A DNA stretch of 48,579 bases, taken from Adonisia turfae CCMR0081. Lineage in GTDB: Bacteria > Cyanobacteriota > Cyanobacteriia > Phormidesmidales > Phormidesmidaceae. Both the position numbers and the translations under genes were made by a program. The notes under the pieces were generated by a model. That model was not told the DNA's origin, ran no database searches, and was given only the letters and a program-made list of their open reading frames with translations. This document shows, in pieces, positions 6,746 through 15,214 of this stretch. How positions within the stretch are numbered: the stretch's first letter is position 1; each line of letters starts with the position of its first letter. The stretch lies in contig NZ_QXHD01000004.1 of the NCBI RefSeq assembly GCF_011009555.1, positions 5,380,680-5,429,258 on the forward strand. Direction: 5' to 3'.

Positions 6746-7612
6746 ATGCCAGAAAGTCTAGTTATTAATCTAGTTGCGGAATCAACTATCCCGTTCCAAT
6801 ATCTTCGAGGGTATCATCTACACCGATTGTTTTTAGCCCTCATTAGTGCCGTTGATGTAGACCTGAGTCAAACGCTACAAGCATATAGTTATCGAGCGTT
6901 TGCTTTGAGTCCGTTACAGATGGCGTCTCAACCTCAAACCACGTCAGCCCGCAACCTTAAATTTTTACTCCCGCGTCAGCAGTTAGAAACCACTACATTT
7001 CAATATGCGAATAGTTCAATGCCCGCCGGATCTCACTGCTGGTGGCGGATTGCTCTACTAGATGATGGGCTGTTTAAGCACATCAGCTCACGATTGGAAC
7101 AGGTAGCTGCCCGTAAACCTTGGTATCTGGGACCTGCGCGATTACACATCACAAATTTTGCACCGGCCAATATTCCAGAATGGACCAGCCATATTAGTTA
7201 TCAACAACTGTATAAGCAAGCGTCTGACAGTAACCGTCACTTGACGTTTCAGCTCATTACACCTGCGGTTTTTCGCCAGGGAGAACAAGAGTCTCCACTA
7301 CCCACACGCGATGCTGTTTTTCACGGTTTGCGCAAGTGCTGGAATCGCTACAGTGGACTGGTATTCGCCCCTGACACCATTACCCCCATTGTTGCAAAAA
7401 CCTTTGATTTGCGTACGGTCACAGTGTCCATTGGTGGTAATAAAACAATTATTGGCTGCCTCGGTGATTTAACATTTCAAATTTCAGGTACAGCGGATCC
7501 GTTGATTATTAAGCGTATCAACGCGCTGACGAACTTTAGCCGTTACTGTGGTATTGGCAATAAAACATTTCTCGGTCTGGGTATGGTACGAGCGATCACG
7601 GCGACCAAATAA
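6746..7612 (+). CDS. cas6: CRISPR pre-crRNA endoribonuclease Cas6 (RAMP family), stand-alone
   Basis: 288 residues, normal for Cas6, with two ferredoxin-like RAMP domains. The C-terminal glycine-rich loop signature is clear at residues 267-281 (YCGIGNKTFLGLGMV), preceded by a LRTVTVSIGG strand. The segment TFQLITPAVFRQGEQESPLP is typical of Cas6 proteins linked to type III or I-D systems, as is a candidate catalytic His in the N-terminal YHLHRLF helix. Cas6 cleaves within CRISPR repeats to release crRNAs. No other cas gene and no repeat array is in the window, so it would act in trans or on other RNAs. It converges with the next gene, overlapping 17 bp. Confidence 0.88.
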   Translation: MPESLVINLVAESTIPFQYLRGYHLHRLFLALISAVDVDLSQTLQAYSYRAFALSPLQMASQPQTTSARNLKFLLPRQQLETTTFQYANSSMPAGSHCWWRIALLDDGLFKHISSRLEQVAARKPWYLGPARLHITNFAPANIPEWTSHISYQQLYKQASDSNRHLTFQLITPAVFRQGEQESPLPTRDAVFHGLRKCWNRYSGLVFAPDTITPIVAKTFDLRTVTVSIGGNKTIIGCLGDLTFQISGTADPLIIKRINALTNFSRYCGIGNKTFLGLGMVRAITATK

Positions 7613-8279
7613 ACTGCTCAATGGTGTGGGCTAACCGTCGCAGGTCAAACTTATCCAACCGTTCCATAGAGTTACGAGAAACAATCCTGCGACCAATTTC
7701 AGCAATGGGTAATCCGTGGGGAACATCAATGAAAGACCAATCAACGGCAGTGCGTCGACCCAGATGATAGCGAACGGTCTTAGATAGCAGCTGAATGGGG
7801 CGGGCACCCGTTTGAATCAGCACCTGATCTGACCAGCCATTGACATGGATAATTGTATTGGCTGGGGACGACACTCGGATGATCATCACGTAGTTCAAAC
7901 GCCATAACCCCACTCGCTGACGATACACTTGCACTTGCTCAATGTGGCTGAGGTGATAGTGATTAACCTGTCGCTGACGTTTTCGACCCCGAGGAATTTC
8001 GTGGACAATGGTGAACCGATTAAACGCTTTGTTGAATATACAGGTGGCTACCTCAGGATAGAGTGTTGGCACAAAGGGCTCTACCAAGATCAATAAAATG
8101 CCTGCTGCCATCAACACCACCCACAGCAATGGCGCTTGACAATAACCTAGCCAGACCACACTAACTAAGCTAAGTGACCCCAGTCGTGCCAGATTCGTAA
8201 CGCTTCCGGCAATGTGATGACGCCCTAAATTTGAGAAGCGCAATACTAACTCACGCTTATTGTGTCGAAGCTGTCTCAC
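7596..8279 (-). CDS. membrane-anchored protein of unknown function
   Basis: 227 residues. The N-terminus is basic (RQLRHNKRELVLRFSNLGRH), followed by two hydrophobic segments at about 30-47 and 51-70 (LVSVVWLGYCQAPLLWVVLM and following). A soluble domain rich in strands comes next (YHLSHIEQVQVYRQRVGLWR, NYVMIIRVSS), looking like a bacterial PH-type domain, then a helical tail. No family name recognised. Its 3' end overlaps cas6 convergently, so any antisense effect would be mutual. Real gene by length and codon pattern; function unknown. Confidence 0.7.
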   Translation of the reverse strand: MRQLRHNKRELVLRFSNLGRHHIAGSVTNLARLGSLSLVSVVWLGYCQAPLLWVVLMAAGILLILVEPFVPTLYPEVATCIFNKAFNRFTIVHEIPRGRKRQRQVNHYHLSHIEQVQVYRQRVGLWRLNYVMIIRVSSPANTIIHVNGWSDQVLIQTGARPIQLLSKTVRYHLGRRTAVDWSFIDVPHGLPIAEIGRRIVSRNSMERLDKFDLRRLAHTIEQFIWSP

Positions 8280-8525
8280 GTGATTTGGTTGACATCCTTA
8301 GAATGCCAAATTACACCAATACATTCAGCCGAGCTCTATGCGACACTTTGTTATACCCGTCATAATAATTCATTTGTACTGAAAGACAACATCCGTTATA
8401 CTGCCCCTGGTCCATATTTGAATAAGGTATCAAACTCTTAGTCCAACACTTACGCTGATCTGCGCTGAATTTAAAGTCTTTATATTTTGCATGGGGCCAA
8501 GCCAAGCGTTTTATCACAGTTACTA

Positions 8526-9821
8526 ATGGCATCTCTTACGTTGTCTGACTCAGATCTTTTAGACCTTGAACTTGGTCGTAAAGCCCGTAACCAACTGAGC
8601 TCTAAGGATAGAGCTATACATAACTGGTATCGGTTTGTCTTGTCTTTTCCGCCTCACTTAGTGAGACATTATTTACATCGACTGCAAGCGACTGAACAAA
8701 CTGTTGTTTTAGATCCGTTCTCTGGAACAGGAACCACTGTCGTTGAAGCGAAAAAACTGGGTCTACCTGCCGTTGGGCTAGAAGCAAATCCAATGGCGCA
8801 TTTTGCATCCTCTGTAAAACTAGATTGGTCACCGCTACCGGAGCATTTGTCCCAAACCGCTGAGGTGATTGCGGCAGCCGTGCGGGACGAGTTAGATCTA
8901 TTACCAAATCTTGCCCCAAGCTTATCTCCAGAAGCAGCTGGCTTATTGTTTAAAGATGCCATTAGTCCCCGTCCGCTCCAAAAAGTTCTGACGTTGTTAG
9001 GGCATATTGATCGAGACCGTTCTAGCGTCGCTTGGCGACATTACCGCCTTGCCTTAGCGAACTCAGCGGTATTTGCGAGCAATCTACGATTTGCTCCGGA
9101 GGTGAGTGTTTCCCGCAAACACAAGTCCGATGCTCAGGTGGTTGCTCATTGGTTACAACAGGTCAACATAATGGTCCAGGATTTGAGTGCTTTAGGGAAT
9201 GCATTTTCACCAACCCAGTCTGCTGTTGTGCATTTGGGGGATGCTCGTCAGCCCCATCGTCATATTGCGCCCAACTCGGTTGATGTGGTGATTACATCAC
9301 CTCCCTATCCCAATGAAAAAGACTATACCCGGACTACCCGTCTAGAGTCAGTACTCCTGGGATTTTTGGAAAATAAGGCTGGTTTGCAAGCAATTAAGCA
9401 TGAACTGGTGCGGTCTAATAGCCGTTGTGTCTATCGTGATGACGATGATGATCGATGGATTCAAAACTATCCTCAGATTTTAGAGATTGCCGATACCATC
9501 AATCGACGACGGAAAGAACTGGGTAAAACGAGTGGGTTTTCTCGACTGTATGCACGGGCAACAACGCTTTATTTTGGTGGGATGGCCTGTCATCTGGCTA
9601 ATTTGCGATCGCGACTCCGTCCCAATGCCCGATTAGCCTACGTTGTTGGGGACCAGGCATCCTACCTACAGGTGCATATCCCCACGGGCTCCCTGCTCGC
9701 CCACATTGCTCAAGATCTCGGTTATGAACTGATGGGTATCGACCTTTTCCGCACAAGACGTGCGTCTAAGACCGAAGTAGATCTTAGAGAAGAAGTTGTT
9801 TTGCTCCGTTGGCCCGGTTAA
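8526..9821 (+). CDS. site-specific DNA methyltransferase (amino-methyltransferase, orphan)
   Basis: 431 residues from the ATG at 8526 (the frame extends to a TTG at 8487). SAM-binding motif I is LDPFSGTGTTVVEA at about residues 62-75, followed by VGLEANP. The catalytic motif IV is TSPPYPNEKDYTR at about 257-269. The order motif I then SPPY and the SPPY variant favour N4-cytosine or N6-adenine methylation. The N-terminal AIHNWYRFVLSFPPHLV is a family-specific segment. No restriction endonuclease or specificity subunit is adjacent, so it is probably a solitary regulatory or genome-marking enzyme, as is common in cyanobacteria. Target sequence unknown. Confidence 0.9.
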   Translation: MASLTLSDSDLLDLELGRKARNQLSSKDRAIHNWYRFVLSFPPHLVRHYLHRLQATEQTVVLDPFSGTGTTVVEAKKLGLPAVGLEANPMAHFASSVKLDWSPLPEHLSQTAEVIAAAVRDELDLLPNLAPSLSPEAAGLLFKDAISPRPLQKVLTLLGHIDRDRSSVAWRHYRLALANSAVFASNLRFAPEVSVSRKHKSDAQVVAHWLQQVNIMVQDLSALGNAFSPTQSAVVHLGDARQPHRHIAPNSVDVVITSPPYPNEKDYTRTTRLESVLLGFLENKAGLQAIKHELVRSNSRCVYRDDDDDRWIQNYPQILEIADTINRRRKELGKTSGFSRLYARATTLYFGGMACHLANLRSRLRPNARLAYVVGDQASYLQVHIPTGSLLAHIAQDLGYELMGIDLFRTRRASKTEVDLREEVVLLRWPG

Positions 9822-9981
9822 AACATCTCTTTGGGCGCATGTTATACGTAGCTGTTGCACAACATATTACCTGCCCAAAAGCTTGCTTTAATGGTGTTGT
9901 ACAGCCTGATATAAACATTGTTGTTGGTCGCCGAAATCTTTTTAATTCAAGAGTTTAGTTGGATCTCTCTAAATTCAGACT

Positions 9982-10644
9982 TTACCCTGGTAGATTGTGC
10001 GCAACAGTCAAGCGATCCAGTAAAGTACAAACCTGTTCATCCGTGACCTGCTCAAAATTGTCATACCATAGCCCAATGGCAAACAGACGGTTGGGAATAC
10101 ACAAACACACCAGCCGATCTACCTGCTTTTTAAGTTGTTGGTATGCATTTTGAGAGGCAATGGGTACAGCTACAATCAATTGCCTTGGATATTGAGATCT
10201 CACCCCCATCACCGCCGCCCGCATAGTTGCCCCAGTGGCTAACCCATCGTCAACCAAAACAACAATGCGATCATAGACATTGACTTTAGGGCGATTACCG
10301 CGATACACCTGTTCTCGGCGTTGTAACTCTTGCTGCTCCTGGGCCGTAATCTCTTCAAGCTGCTGTTTAGTAATTCCCAACCAGCGGACAACGTCATAGT
10401 TAATCACCCGTGCACCATTTGCGGCAATGGCTCCGATGGCATGTTCCTTATTATCGGGATCTCCTAACTTGCGTACCAAACAAAGATCCAGGGTTAGGTT
10501 GAGGGTGCGGGCAATCTCGTAGGCCACGGGCACCCCACCCCGTGGCAGGGCTAACACTAAAACATCCGCACGATTGGCGTAGGCTTGGAGCTGTAGCGCT
10601 AGTTTCTGGCCTGCCTCGGTGCGATCGCGAAATCGAGTGTTCAT
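9982..10644 (-). CDS. phosphoribosyltransferase-family protein
   Basis: 220 residues from the ATG at 10644 (MNTRFRDRTEAGQKLA), the usual family N-terminus; two further in-frame starts lie just upstream. The PRPP-binding loop VVLVDDGLATGATMRAA is at about 125-141, and an upstream VLALPRGGVPVAYEIA forms the flexible-loop strand. These stand-alone proteins are annotated as phosphoribosyltransferases without a proven base substrate and are frequent in stress or dormancy-type loci. It follows a CBS-domain gene after about 48 bp on the same strand, so the two probably form an operon. Confidence 0.88.
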   Translation of the reverse strand: MNTRFRDRTEAGQKLALQLQAYANRADVLVLALPRGGVPVAYEIARTLNLTLDLCLVRKLGDPDNKEHAIGAIAANGARVINYDVVRWLGITKQQLEEITAQEQQELQRREQVYRGNRPKVNVYDRIVVLVDDGLATGATMRAAVMGVRSQYPRQLIVAVPIASQNAYQQLKKQVDRLVCLCIPNRLFAIGLWYDNFEQVTDEQVCTLLDRLTVAHNLPG

Positions 10645-10692
10645 GCTTTTTCCCATAGCCATTACCCCTACTCCACGATAGGTACACCCCCA

Positions 10693-11226
10693 TTAAACCG
10701 AAGTAACCGTCTGGGGTTTCATGGTTTCAAGTACTTGCCAGGCGATGTCACATTCTTGTTGAATCTGAGCATCTTCATCATCAATGATTCGAGCATGCTG
10801 TAACGCTGATTGTACTCGTTGGGAGAGTTCATCCCGAGACAGGGCACCTGGGTGTCCTTTCATCAGCATGTCCGTCAATGAAATAATGCCCAGTAGCTGG
10901 TCATCCTCAATTACCGGAGCTCGATGCACACCTGTGGCTGAGAAAATTTGGGCCGCTTCCTGTAACGTGGCATTCATGGGCATGCGGATACAAGGACGTC
11001 GCATTACATTGCTAACCCGAGTAAAGTGTGGAGAGCTGCCCTTAGCGATCACCTTATAGATAATATCTCTCTCAGTTACAATCCCATAGGGACCCTGACC
11101 TTCAGCCTCTTCTACAATTAGCGATCGCACGCGCTTAGTCCGCATCAGCCAAATTGCATTTTCTACCGTTGCCGAACTGCGAATGACAATCACAGGCTTG
11201 GTCATAATGTCTTTCACAAATAGCAT
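10693..11226 (-). CDS. two-CBS-domain protein
   Basis: 177 residues from the ATG at 11226, which is fixed by GGGAGGA (complement of 11231-11237) a few bases upstream. CBS1 spans about 3-60 (VKDIMTKPVIVIRSSATVEN to YGIVTERDIIYKVIA). CBS2 spans about 70-125 (VSNVMRRPCIRMPMNATLQE to LLGIISLTDMLMKG). A C-terminal helical segment of about 50 residues follows. Paired CBS domains bind adenine nucleotides and usually regulate a partner; the adjacent phosphoribosyltransferase is the natural candidate. Confidence 0.92.
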   Translation of the reverse strand: MLFVKDIMTKPVIVIRSSATVENAIWLMRTKRVRSLIVEEAEGQGPYGIVTERDIIYKVIAKGSSPHFTRVSNVMRRPCIRMPMNATLQEAAQIFSATGVHRAPVIEDDQLLGIISLTDMLMKGHPGALSRDELSQRVQSALQHARIIDDEDAQIQQECDIAWQVLETMKPQTVTSV

Positions 11227-11415
11227 GTCGTCCTCCCTGAACAATGACTCCGCCGTCCATAGTTCCTCCCATACCTTTTGTAGGTAAAGAATCTGAGGAA
11301 TTTATGAAGGGGGATCGTAGTGCATCACGTTCAAGATTTACAGACTACTAGATGTGCATCCGTTTTCAGGGTTGAGTTTTGAAGATTGAATGGCGACACT
11401 GACGTATACCCCACA

Positions 11416-13014
11416 TTATTCCAAGGCATAGCTCAAGACTAGGGGCTCTAAATTGAGGGCTTCAGGGGGACAAAAATTAACTTCTAAAAAGGCCACAACA
11501 TCTTTTTCCTGGGGATTTCCCCGATTTCGTCCCGTCACCCCTGCCGCAATCATAACGCCGCAGCAACCATGACTTTTGATTTGCTGTTGATGCCATTTAT
11601 CTAGGGCAGTGCGATGTTGACCATCGCTCACGTCATATTCATGGAATAGGTGGAAACTATTATCACCAGCTTGCCAAATACCCAATTGAAATGTGAGCTG
11701 ACTAAACGGATCATGACCAGGATTGAAACACATGGACTTAATCCCGCCGATTAACTCGATGTGCTCAACCAGGGCCATGGCTTTAGGGCGAGATGTTTGA
11801 ACAATTACCACAGGCCAAGCGGCTTTTTTGGCGCTAGCTTTAACGCTAGCAACAGGCTGATAGTACATGTTTCCAGTGCGCAGTTGCTTGAGGCGGTCTG
11901 GAGGTAGCTTGGTCAGTAAAATCAGAGCGCCATCAGGGACAAGATCATCGTGCAAGATAGGACCACTGGCAAAATTCTCTCCTAGATCCAACATGTCCTC
12001 AGTTTCTGCCATCAAATTAGTCGAAACCTCTGGCAGTGACTTCACGTTTACCGTGCATTGTTTAGGATGGCTGCCTTCCATAGGGTTAGGCACTCGGAAG
12101 GTTTTTTCAATGGGCTCTAAAACATTAAGGGGATCGGGCGCTTTTTTAAAAAAGCGATGCAGGGCCTCTAATGCCACGATCAACGTAGCGGCCTCCGCCT
12201 CATCTAGTTCATGGCGCATCCCTTCAAGGGGGTGGATACTGCCAAATTCATAGTCATCAGGTTCTGGCTGGCGGGGGCGTTCGACAACGTAGTTTAGAAA
12301 AAAGCAGTCCTGCGTCAGAAAAATTTGCTGTAGATCCTGGGGAGACATAGACATGGGTAAATCGGCGCTGATGCTATCGCAATCCAGAACGCGCTCACGA
12401 AATTGCAATAGTGAATCCAAATTGCGATAAAACAGCAAACCATAGTCCACATCGGCCATGCCTAAAATAGACACATACAGCGTATCCACATCCCATTGAT
12501 TTAACTCAATCGCCAGTAGTTCCTGCTCACTAAGTTGATACCAAGGCGCTTCATGCCACAACGCCAGCGCTTTTTGACGAAGACTCTCGCTGTAATTTGC
12601 CGGCAAAGAGGAGGACGGTACGGAGAAGTGGGACAACACATGATCAAAAATTTCGTCTACCCAAGGCAGCTTAGCCCCATAGACAACATCGATCTCTAAA
12701 TCCTGAAGCACACCCCGCAAAAAAAACTGTAACTCTCGATCGTTGACAACAACTCTCTGGGGACGGCTTGGTTCAGCAGGTCCTTGAGGATGTTCTATCG
12801 CCTGCAGTAAACTCCGCGCTACGGCGTCATACCCACTATTGGCAGAGATCAGATCTACACTGCGTACATACCCCTGATTGCCATCAATCCACAAAATACA
12901 GTCACGCTCATCTTCCTGGGCTTCAGGCATAGAAAAACGTCCCCCCTCCCAAACACTATCCGTTTGGGGTAGCTTTTGAATACGACGGCGGGTAAACGGG
13001 CTCAGTGGAGGCAT
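11416..13014 (-). CDS. conserved cyanobacterial protein, possibly DUF6930-type
   Basis: 532 residues, soluble, acidic, without signal peptide. The N-terminus (PFTRRRIQKLPQTDSVWEGG) and WIDGNQGYVRSVDLI, then a long mixed alpha/beta middle with YQLSEQELLAIEL and a C-terminal block (PVVIVQTSRPKAMALVEHIE, GCCGVMIAAGVTGRNRG) look like a cyanobacteria-restricted family I remember as DUF6930; the number is from memory. The C-terminal region may be a divergent repeat of the N-terminal one. There is no catalytic motif I can defend and no operon partner: 200 bp separate it from the Fe-S carrier gene. Confidence 0.75.
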   Translation of the reverse strand: MPPLSPFTRRRIQKLPQTDSVWEGGRFSMPEAQEDERDCILWIDGNQGYVRSVDLISANSGYDAVARSLLQAIEHPQGPAEPSRPQRVVVNDRELQFFLRGVLQDLEIDVVYGAKLPWVDEIFDHVLSHFSVPSSSLPANYSESLRQKALALWHEAPWYQLSEQELLAIELNQWDVDTLYVSILGMADVDYGLLFYRNLDSLLQFRERVLDCDSISADLPMSMSPQDLQQIFLTQDCFFLNYVVERPRQPEPDDYEFGSIHPLEGMRHELDEAEAATLIVALEALHRFFKKAPDPLNVLEPIEKTFRVPNPMEGSHPKQCTVNVKSLPEVSTNLMAETEDMLDLGENFASGPILHDDLVPDGALILLTKLPPDRLKQLRTGNMYYQPVASVKASAKKAAWPVVIVQTSRPKAMALVEHIELIGGIKSMCFNPGHDPFSQLTFQLGIWQAGDNSFHLFHEYDVSDGQHRTALDKWHQQQIKSHGCCGVMIAAGVTGRNRGNPQEKDVVAFLEVNFCPPEALNLEPLVLSYALE

Positions 13015-13214
13015 AAATATGGGTATATAAACAGCCTCTATTGTGGAGAAGAATCAAACCATTGGCTATGTCCCGATAGATTTGTTCAACTATTGAGGGT
13101 AATAAACGTGGCTGTATTCAATGATTGCCATTGAAGCTAGAAAAGCGCTCTATCAGTCCCTGAAGCTACACTATATAAGTATTAACGGCAGAATTTTAGT
13201 TAACCACACGACCC

Positions 13215-13568
13215 ATGACCCAAGCTACTCAATCGCAACAGGGAATCATGATGACTGAGGCGGCTCTCTCCCACCTCCTCGCGTTAAAAGAGAAACAGGG
13301 AAATGACCTGTGTCTGCGAGTCGGGGTACGTCAGGGAGGCTGCTCTGGCATGTCTTATATGATGGACTTTGAAACCCTTGGCAATCTTGGCGAGCACGAC
13401 GAAGTGTTTGACTATGAAGGCTTCAAGGTTATCTGTGATAAAAAGAGCATGCTCTATCTCTACGGACTGGTGCTCGACTATAGCGATGCCCTCATCGGTG
13501 GTGGCTTTCAATTTACGAATCCCAACGCTGACCAAACCTGTGGCTGTGGCAAGTCGTTTAGTGCCTAA
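13215..13568 (+). CDS. sufA: A-type iron-sulfur carrier (SufA/IscA family)
   Basis: 117 residues. HesB/IscA fold with the three conserved cysteines: Cys43 in GGCSGMSY, and Cys109 and Cys111 in TCGCGKSF. These ligate a transient [2Fe-2S] or [4Fe-4S] cluster passed from the SUF machinery to apoproteins. The cyanobacterial-type insertion DFETLGNLGEHDEVFDYEGF is present. The gene is followed after 39 bp by a TPR gene with a hairpin between them. SufA versus IscA naming is conventional; family membership is certain. Confidence 0.95.
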   Translation: MTQATQSQQGIMMTEAALSHLLALKEKQGNDLCLRVGVRQGGCSGMSYMMDFETLGNLGEHDEVFDYEGFKVICDKKSMLYLYGLVLDYSDALIGGGFQFTNPNADQTCGCGKSFSA

Positions 13569-13579
13569 GGCGGCTTAAA

Positions 13580-13609
13580 ATGGGAAGGTTTTCGATAAAA
13601 ACTTCCCAT
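13580..13609 (+). promoter_or_regulatory. hairpin spanning the sufA-TPR junction and the TPR start codon
   Basis: ATGGGAAG at 13580-13587 pairs with CTTCCCAT at 13602-13609; after one mismatch the next four bases also pair. The start codon of the TPR gene (13608-13610) lies at the end of the right arm. It could end some sufA transcripts or mask the downstream start. Confidence 0.5.
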
Positions 13610-14030
13610 GAGCCAAACCATTGATGAACTGTTTGAAGAGGGGTTGAACCGCTACCAGGCAGGTGAAAGTGTCGATACTCTGATTCCTATGTTCAAGGAA
13701 CTTAGCGCACAGGCACCCAAAAATAGTGCTATCTACACATGCCTGTCATGGCTCTATTTACTGGCGGAGAAACCTACTGCTGCCTATAAAGCTGCTCAGA
13801 AAGCCATTAAGATCACACCTCAAGACCCTCAAGCCCATATCAACATTGCGATCGCAATTCTTGATAGCGGTCGTAAAGGAGTACGGGAACATATCGAATT
13901 AGCAACTCAACTTGTGATGTCAGTTGAGGAGGTTCAAGACGATATACGGCAGAATTTTAAAGAAGGATTAACTAGAAAACCCGATTGGGCCAGTCTTAAA
14001 AAAGTAGAAAACTGGATTTTCAATAGCTGA
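13608..14030 (+). CDS. TPR-repeat protein
   Basis: 140 residues, all helical. Two to three TPR units at about 8-110 (SAIYTCLSWLYLLAEKPTAA, YKAAQKAIKITPQDPQAHIN), then a C-terminal extension (QDDIRQNFKEGLTRKPDW). No signal peptide; cytosolic. Same strand as the Fe-S carrier, 39 bp downstream, so it could be co-transcribed and act as a scaffold, but the pairing does not prove a shared function. TPR call secure. Confidence 0.88.
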   Translation: MSQTIDELFEEGLNRYQAGESVDTLIPMFKELSAQAPKNSAIYTCLSWLYLLAEKPTAAYKAAQKAIKITPQDPQAHINIAIAILDSGRKGVREHIELATQLVMSVEEVQDDIRQNFKEGLTRKPDWASLKKVENWIFNS

Positions 14031-14347
14031 AACCCCTGTTTGTAAAGGGCATGTGGCGTCAACGTACGATCCACTTGGGATACTTTAAGGGTTTACAGAA
14101 ATTTATGAATTTTTGTTTTTTTGCCCTAAAAACATCAGGCGCTACCCCCCTTAACAAACGTCGGGTAGTGGGTGTTCGTTAGCTTTTTGTAAGGGTTGCG
14201 GGGCAATGATCCCCGCTTTTTTTTGCATTTTTTTGAGGTCAGATAACTTAACGCTCGGAATAAAAAGGAACTGATAAGCTTAAGAAAAGATTCCAATAAG
14301 ATTTTCTTTTTGTTGGAACTCACCCCGTTGCAAGGAGTCTTAAAAAA
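14031..14347 (+). ncRNA. possible structured leader or small RNA ending in an intrinsic terminator
   Basis: This 317-bp gap holds several pairings. CTACCC before 14155 can pair with GGGTAG near 14165, and an AACAAAC/GTTCGTT pairing flanks it. A strong terminator at 14198-14224 follows, then a TTCCAA/TTGGAA hairpin near 14290-14320. The last part leads to the Shine-Dalgarno sequence of the 64-residue gene. A terminator this far (170 bp) from the TPR stop suggests a separate short transcript or attenuation; no known RNA family was recognised. Confidence 0.35.
14198..14224 (+). terminator. intrinsic terminator
   Basis: GCGGGG (14198-14203), 7-base loop, CCCCGC (14211-14216), followed by eight T. 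Classical rho-independent form. Confidence 0.85.
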
Positions 14348-14542
14348 ATGGATAAGCATGCTGTAGAAGTTAAGCCTGAAACTAGAAACCACAAGGGGTT
14401 CTTTGTTCAGGATGGGCCCTATGAATTGATGGGAATCGAAAAGTCTGGTTGGGCTTTAATTTGTATCGATGATTCAGTTTGCCACTACGTTGATCCTGAC
14501 AATTTAAAAGCTTCTCAAGGACTTGATGTTGATGCTGTGTAG
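14348..14542 (+). CDS. 64-residue conserved-looking protein
   Basis: 64 residues, soluble, with strands GFFVQDGPYELMGIEK and GWALICIDDSVCHYV and an acidic end. AAGGAG lies about 11 bases upstream of the ATG. It has its own terminator (14599-14633), so it is a monocistronic unit. The two-strand-plus-strand pattern resembles small SH3-like barrels, but no family is recognised; it does not match NdhO, which I considered. Confidence 0.7.
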   Translation: MDKHAVEVKPETRNHKGFFVQDGPYELMGIEKSGWALICIDDSVCHYVDPDNLKASQGLDVDAV

Positions 14543-14598
14543 GGCTTTACCCCTCATCCCTTCTGTTGTTCACCGTCGGTAAAACTCAGCTTCTACAG

Positions 14599-14633
14599 TA
14601 TGGCTATCCTGATTGGATCAGCCATATTTTTTT
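14599..14633 (+). terminator. intrinsic terminator of the 64-residue gene
   Basis: TATGGCT (14599-14605) and AGCCATA (14620-14626) enclose an inner ATCC/GGAT pairing, followed by seven T. From here to 14912 no gene is visible. Confidence 0.85.
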
Positions 14634-14912
14634 GTCTTTTTGCGATGCCAATTTCAAGGTCAATGTGCATCTTAAATATGACTAATAAGAGGCTGGTACT
14701 TGACTGTTTCGGTGTTTGTTAGAGTGTTAAGAGTTTCCTTTTTAAGACATTAAACTTTACTGAAAAATGTCATCATATTTGCTATCTCCGGGCGATCTAC
14801 TGATGACTTTGGGGCAAATATTCAGTCAAGTTTGCTCCGATTGTGCTCGATTAATTGCCCTTTAGGGTTGATAATCTGACCTATTAGACCGTAAGTCGCT
14901 TTTGTTGTCTGA

Positions 14913-15158
14913 ATGAAAGATCGCTTAATCAACTGGTTAAATACAGCATTAACCATCAACCTTTTCTTTGTGCTGCTCAGTTTTGGGTGGTTTGTAGTGT
15001 CCTTAGCAGGCAAAGCTGCCCATATTAATTTGGGGTTCGACATCTGGTACAGCCTGTGGGACCCCCTATTTATGCCCTCCATTGGTATTTTGATGGCAGG
15101 GGCCATCGCCATCGGTGTGATTAACTGGGTATCAAATCGTTTTTTTGCTAAGGGATAA
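14913..15158 (+). CDS. two-span membrane protein, 81 residues
   Basis: 81 residues with a basic start (MKDRLINW) and two hydrophobic segments at about 10-32 (TINLFFVLLSFGWFVVSLAG) and 50-70 (PLFMPSIGILMAGAIAIGVI), ending in a basic tail. Small two-span proteins of this type are common in cyanobacteria and unnamed. It is convergent with yvcK, with a perfect 40-bp palindrome beginning at its stop codon. NdhL was considered and does not fit. Confidence 0.7.
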   Translation: MKDRLINWLNTALTINLFFVLLSFGWFVVSLAGKAAHINLGFDIWYSLWDPLFMPSIGILMAGAIAIGVINWVSNRFFAKG

Positions 15159-15196
15159 TTATGTGGAGACGTTCCATGGAACGTCTCCACATAATT
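15157..15196. repeat. 40-bp perfect palindrome, likely bidirectional terminator
   Basis: Twenty bases followed by their exact complement, centred on GTTCCATGGAAC. It lies between two convergent genes (81-residue membrane protein and yvcK) and overlaps the stop codon of the first. The same 12-bp centre occurs in the palindrome at 20849-20890, so both belong to one dispersed family. Confidence 0.9.
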
Positions 15197-15214
15197 GTTT
15201 GACCTACATAATGA

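Noticed and set aside
14348..14542. 64-residue protein as NdhO, and the 81-residue protein at 14913-15158 as NdhL
   Set aside because: Length and hydrophobicity are roughly right, but the sequences lack the characteristic segments of either subunit that I know.
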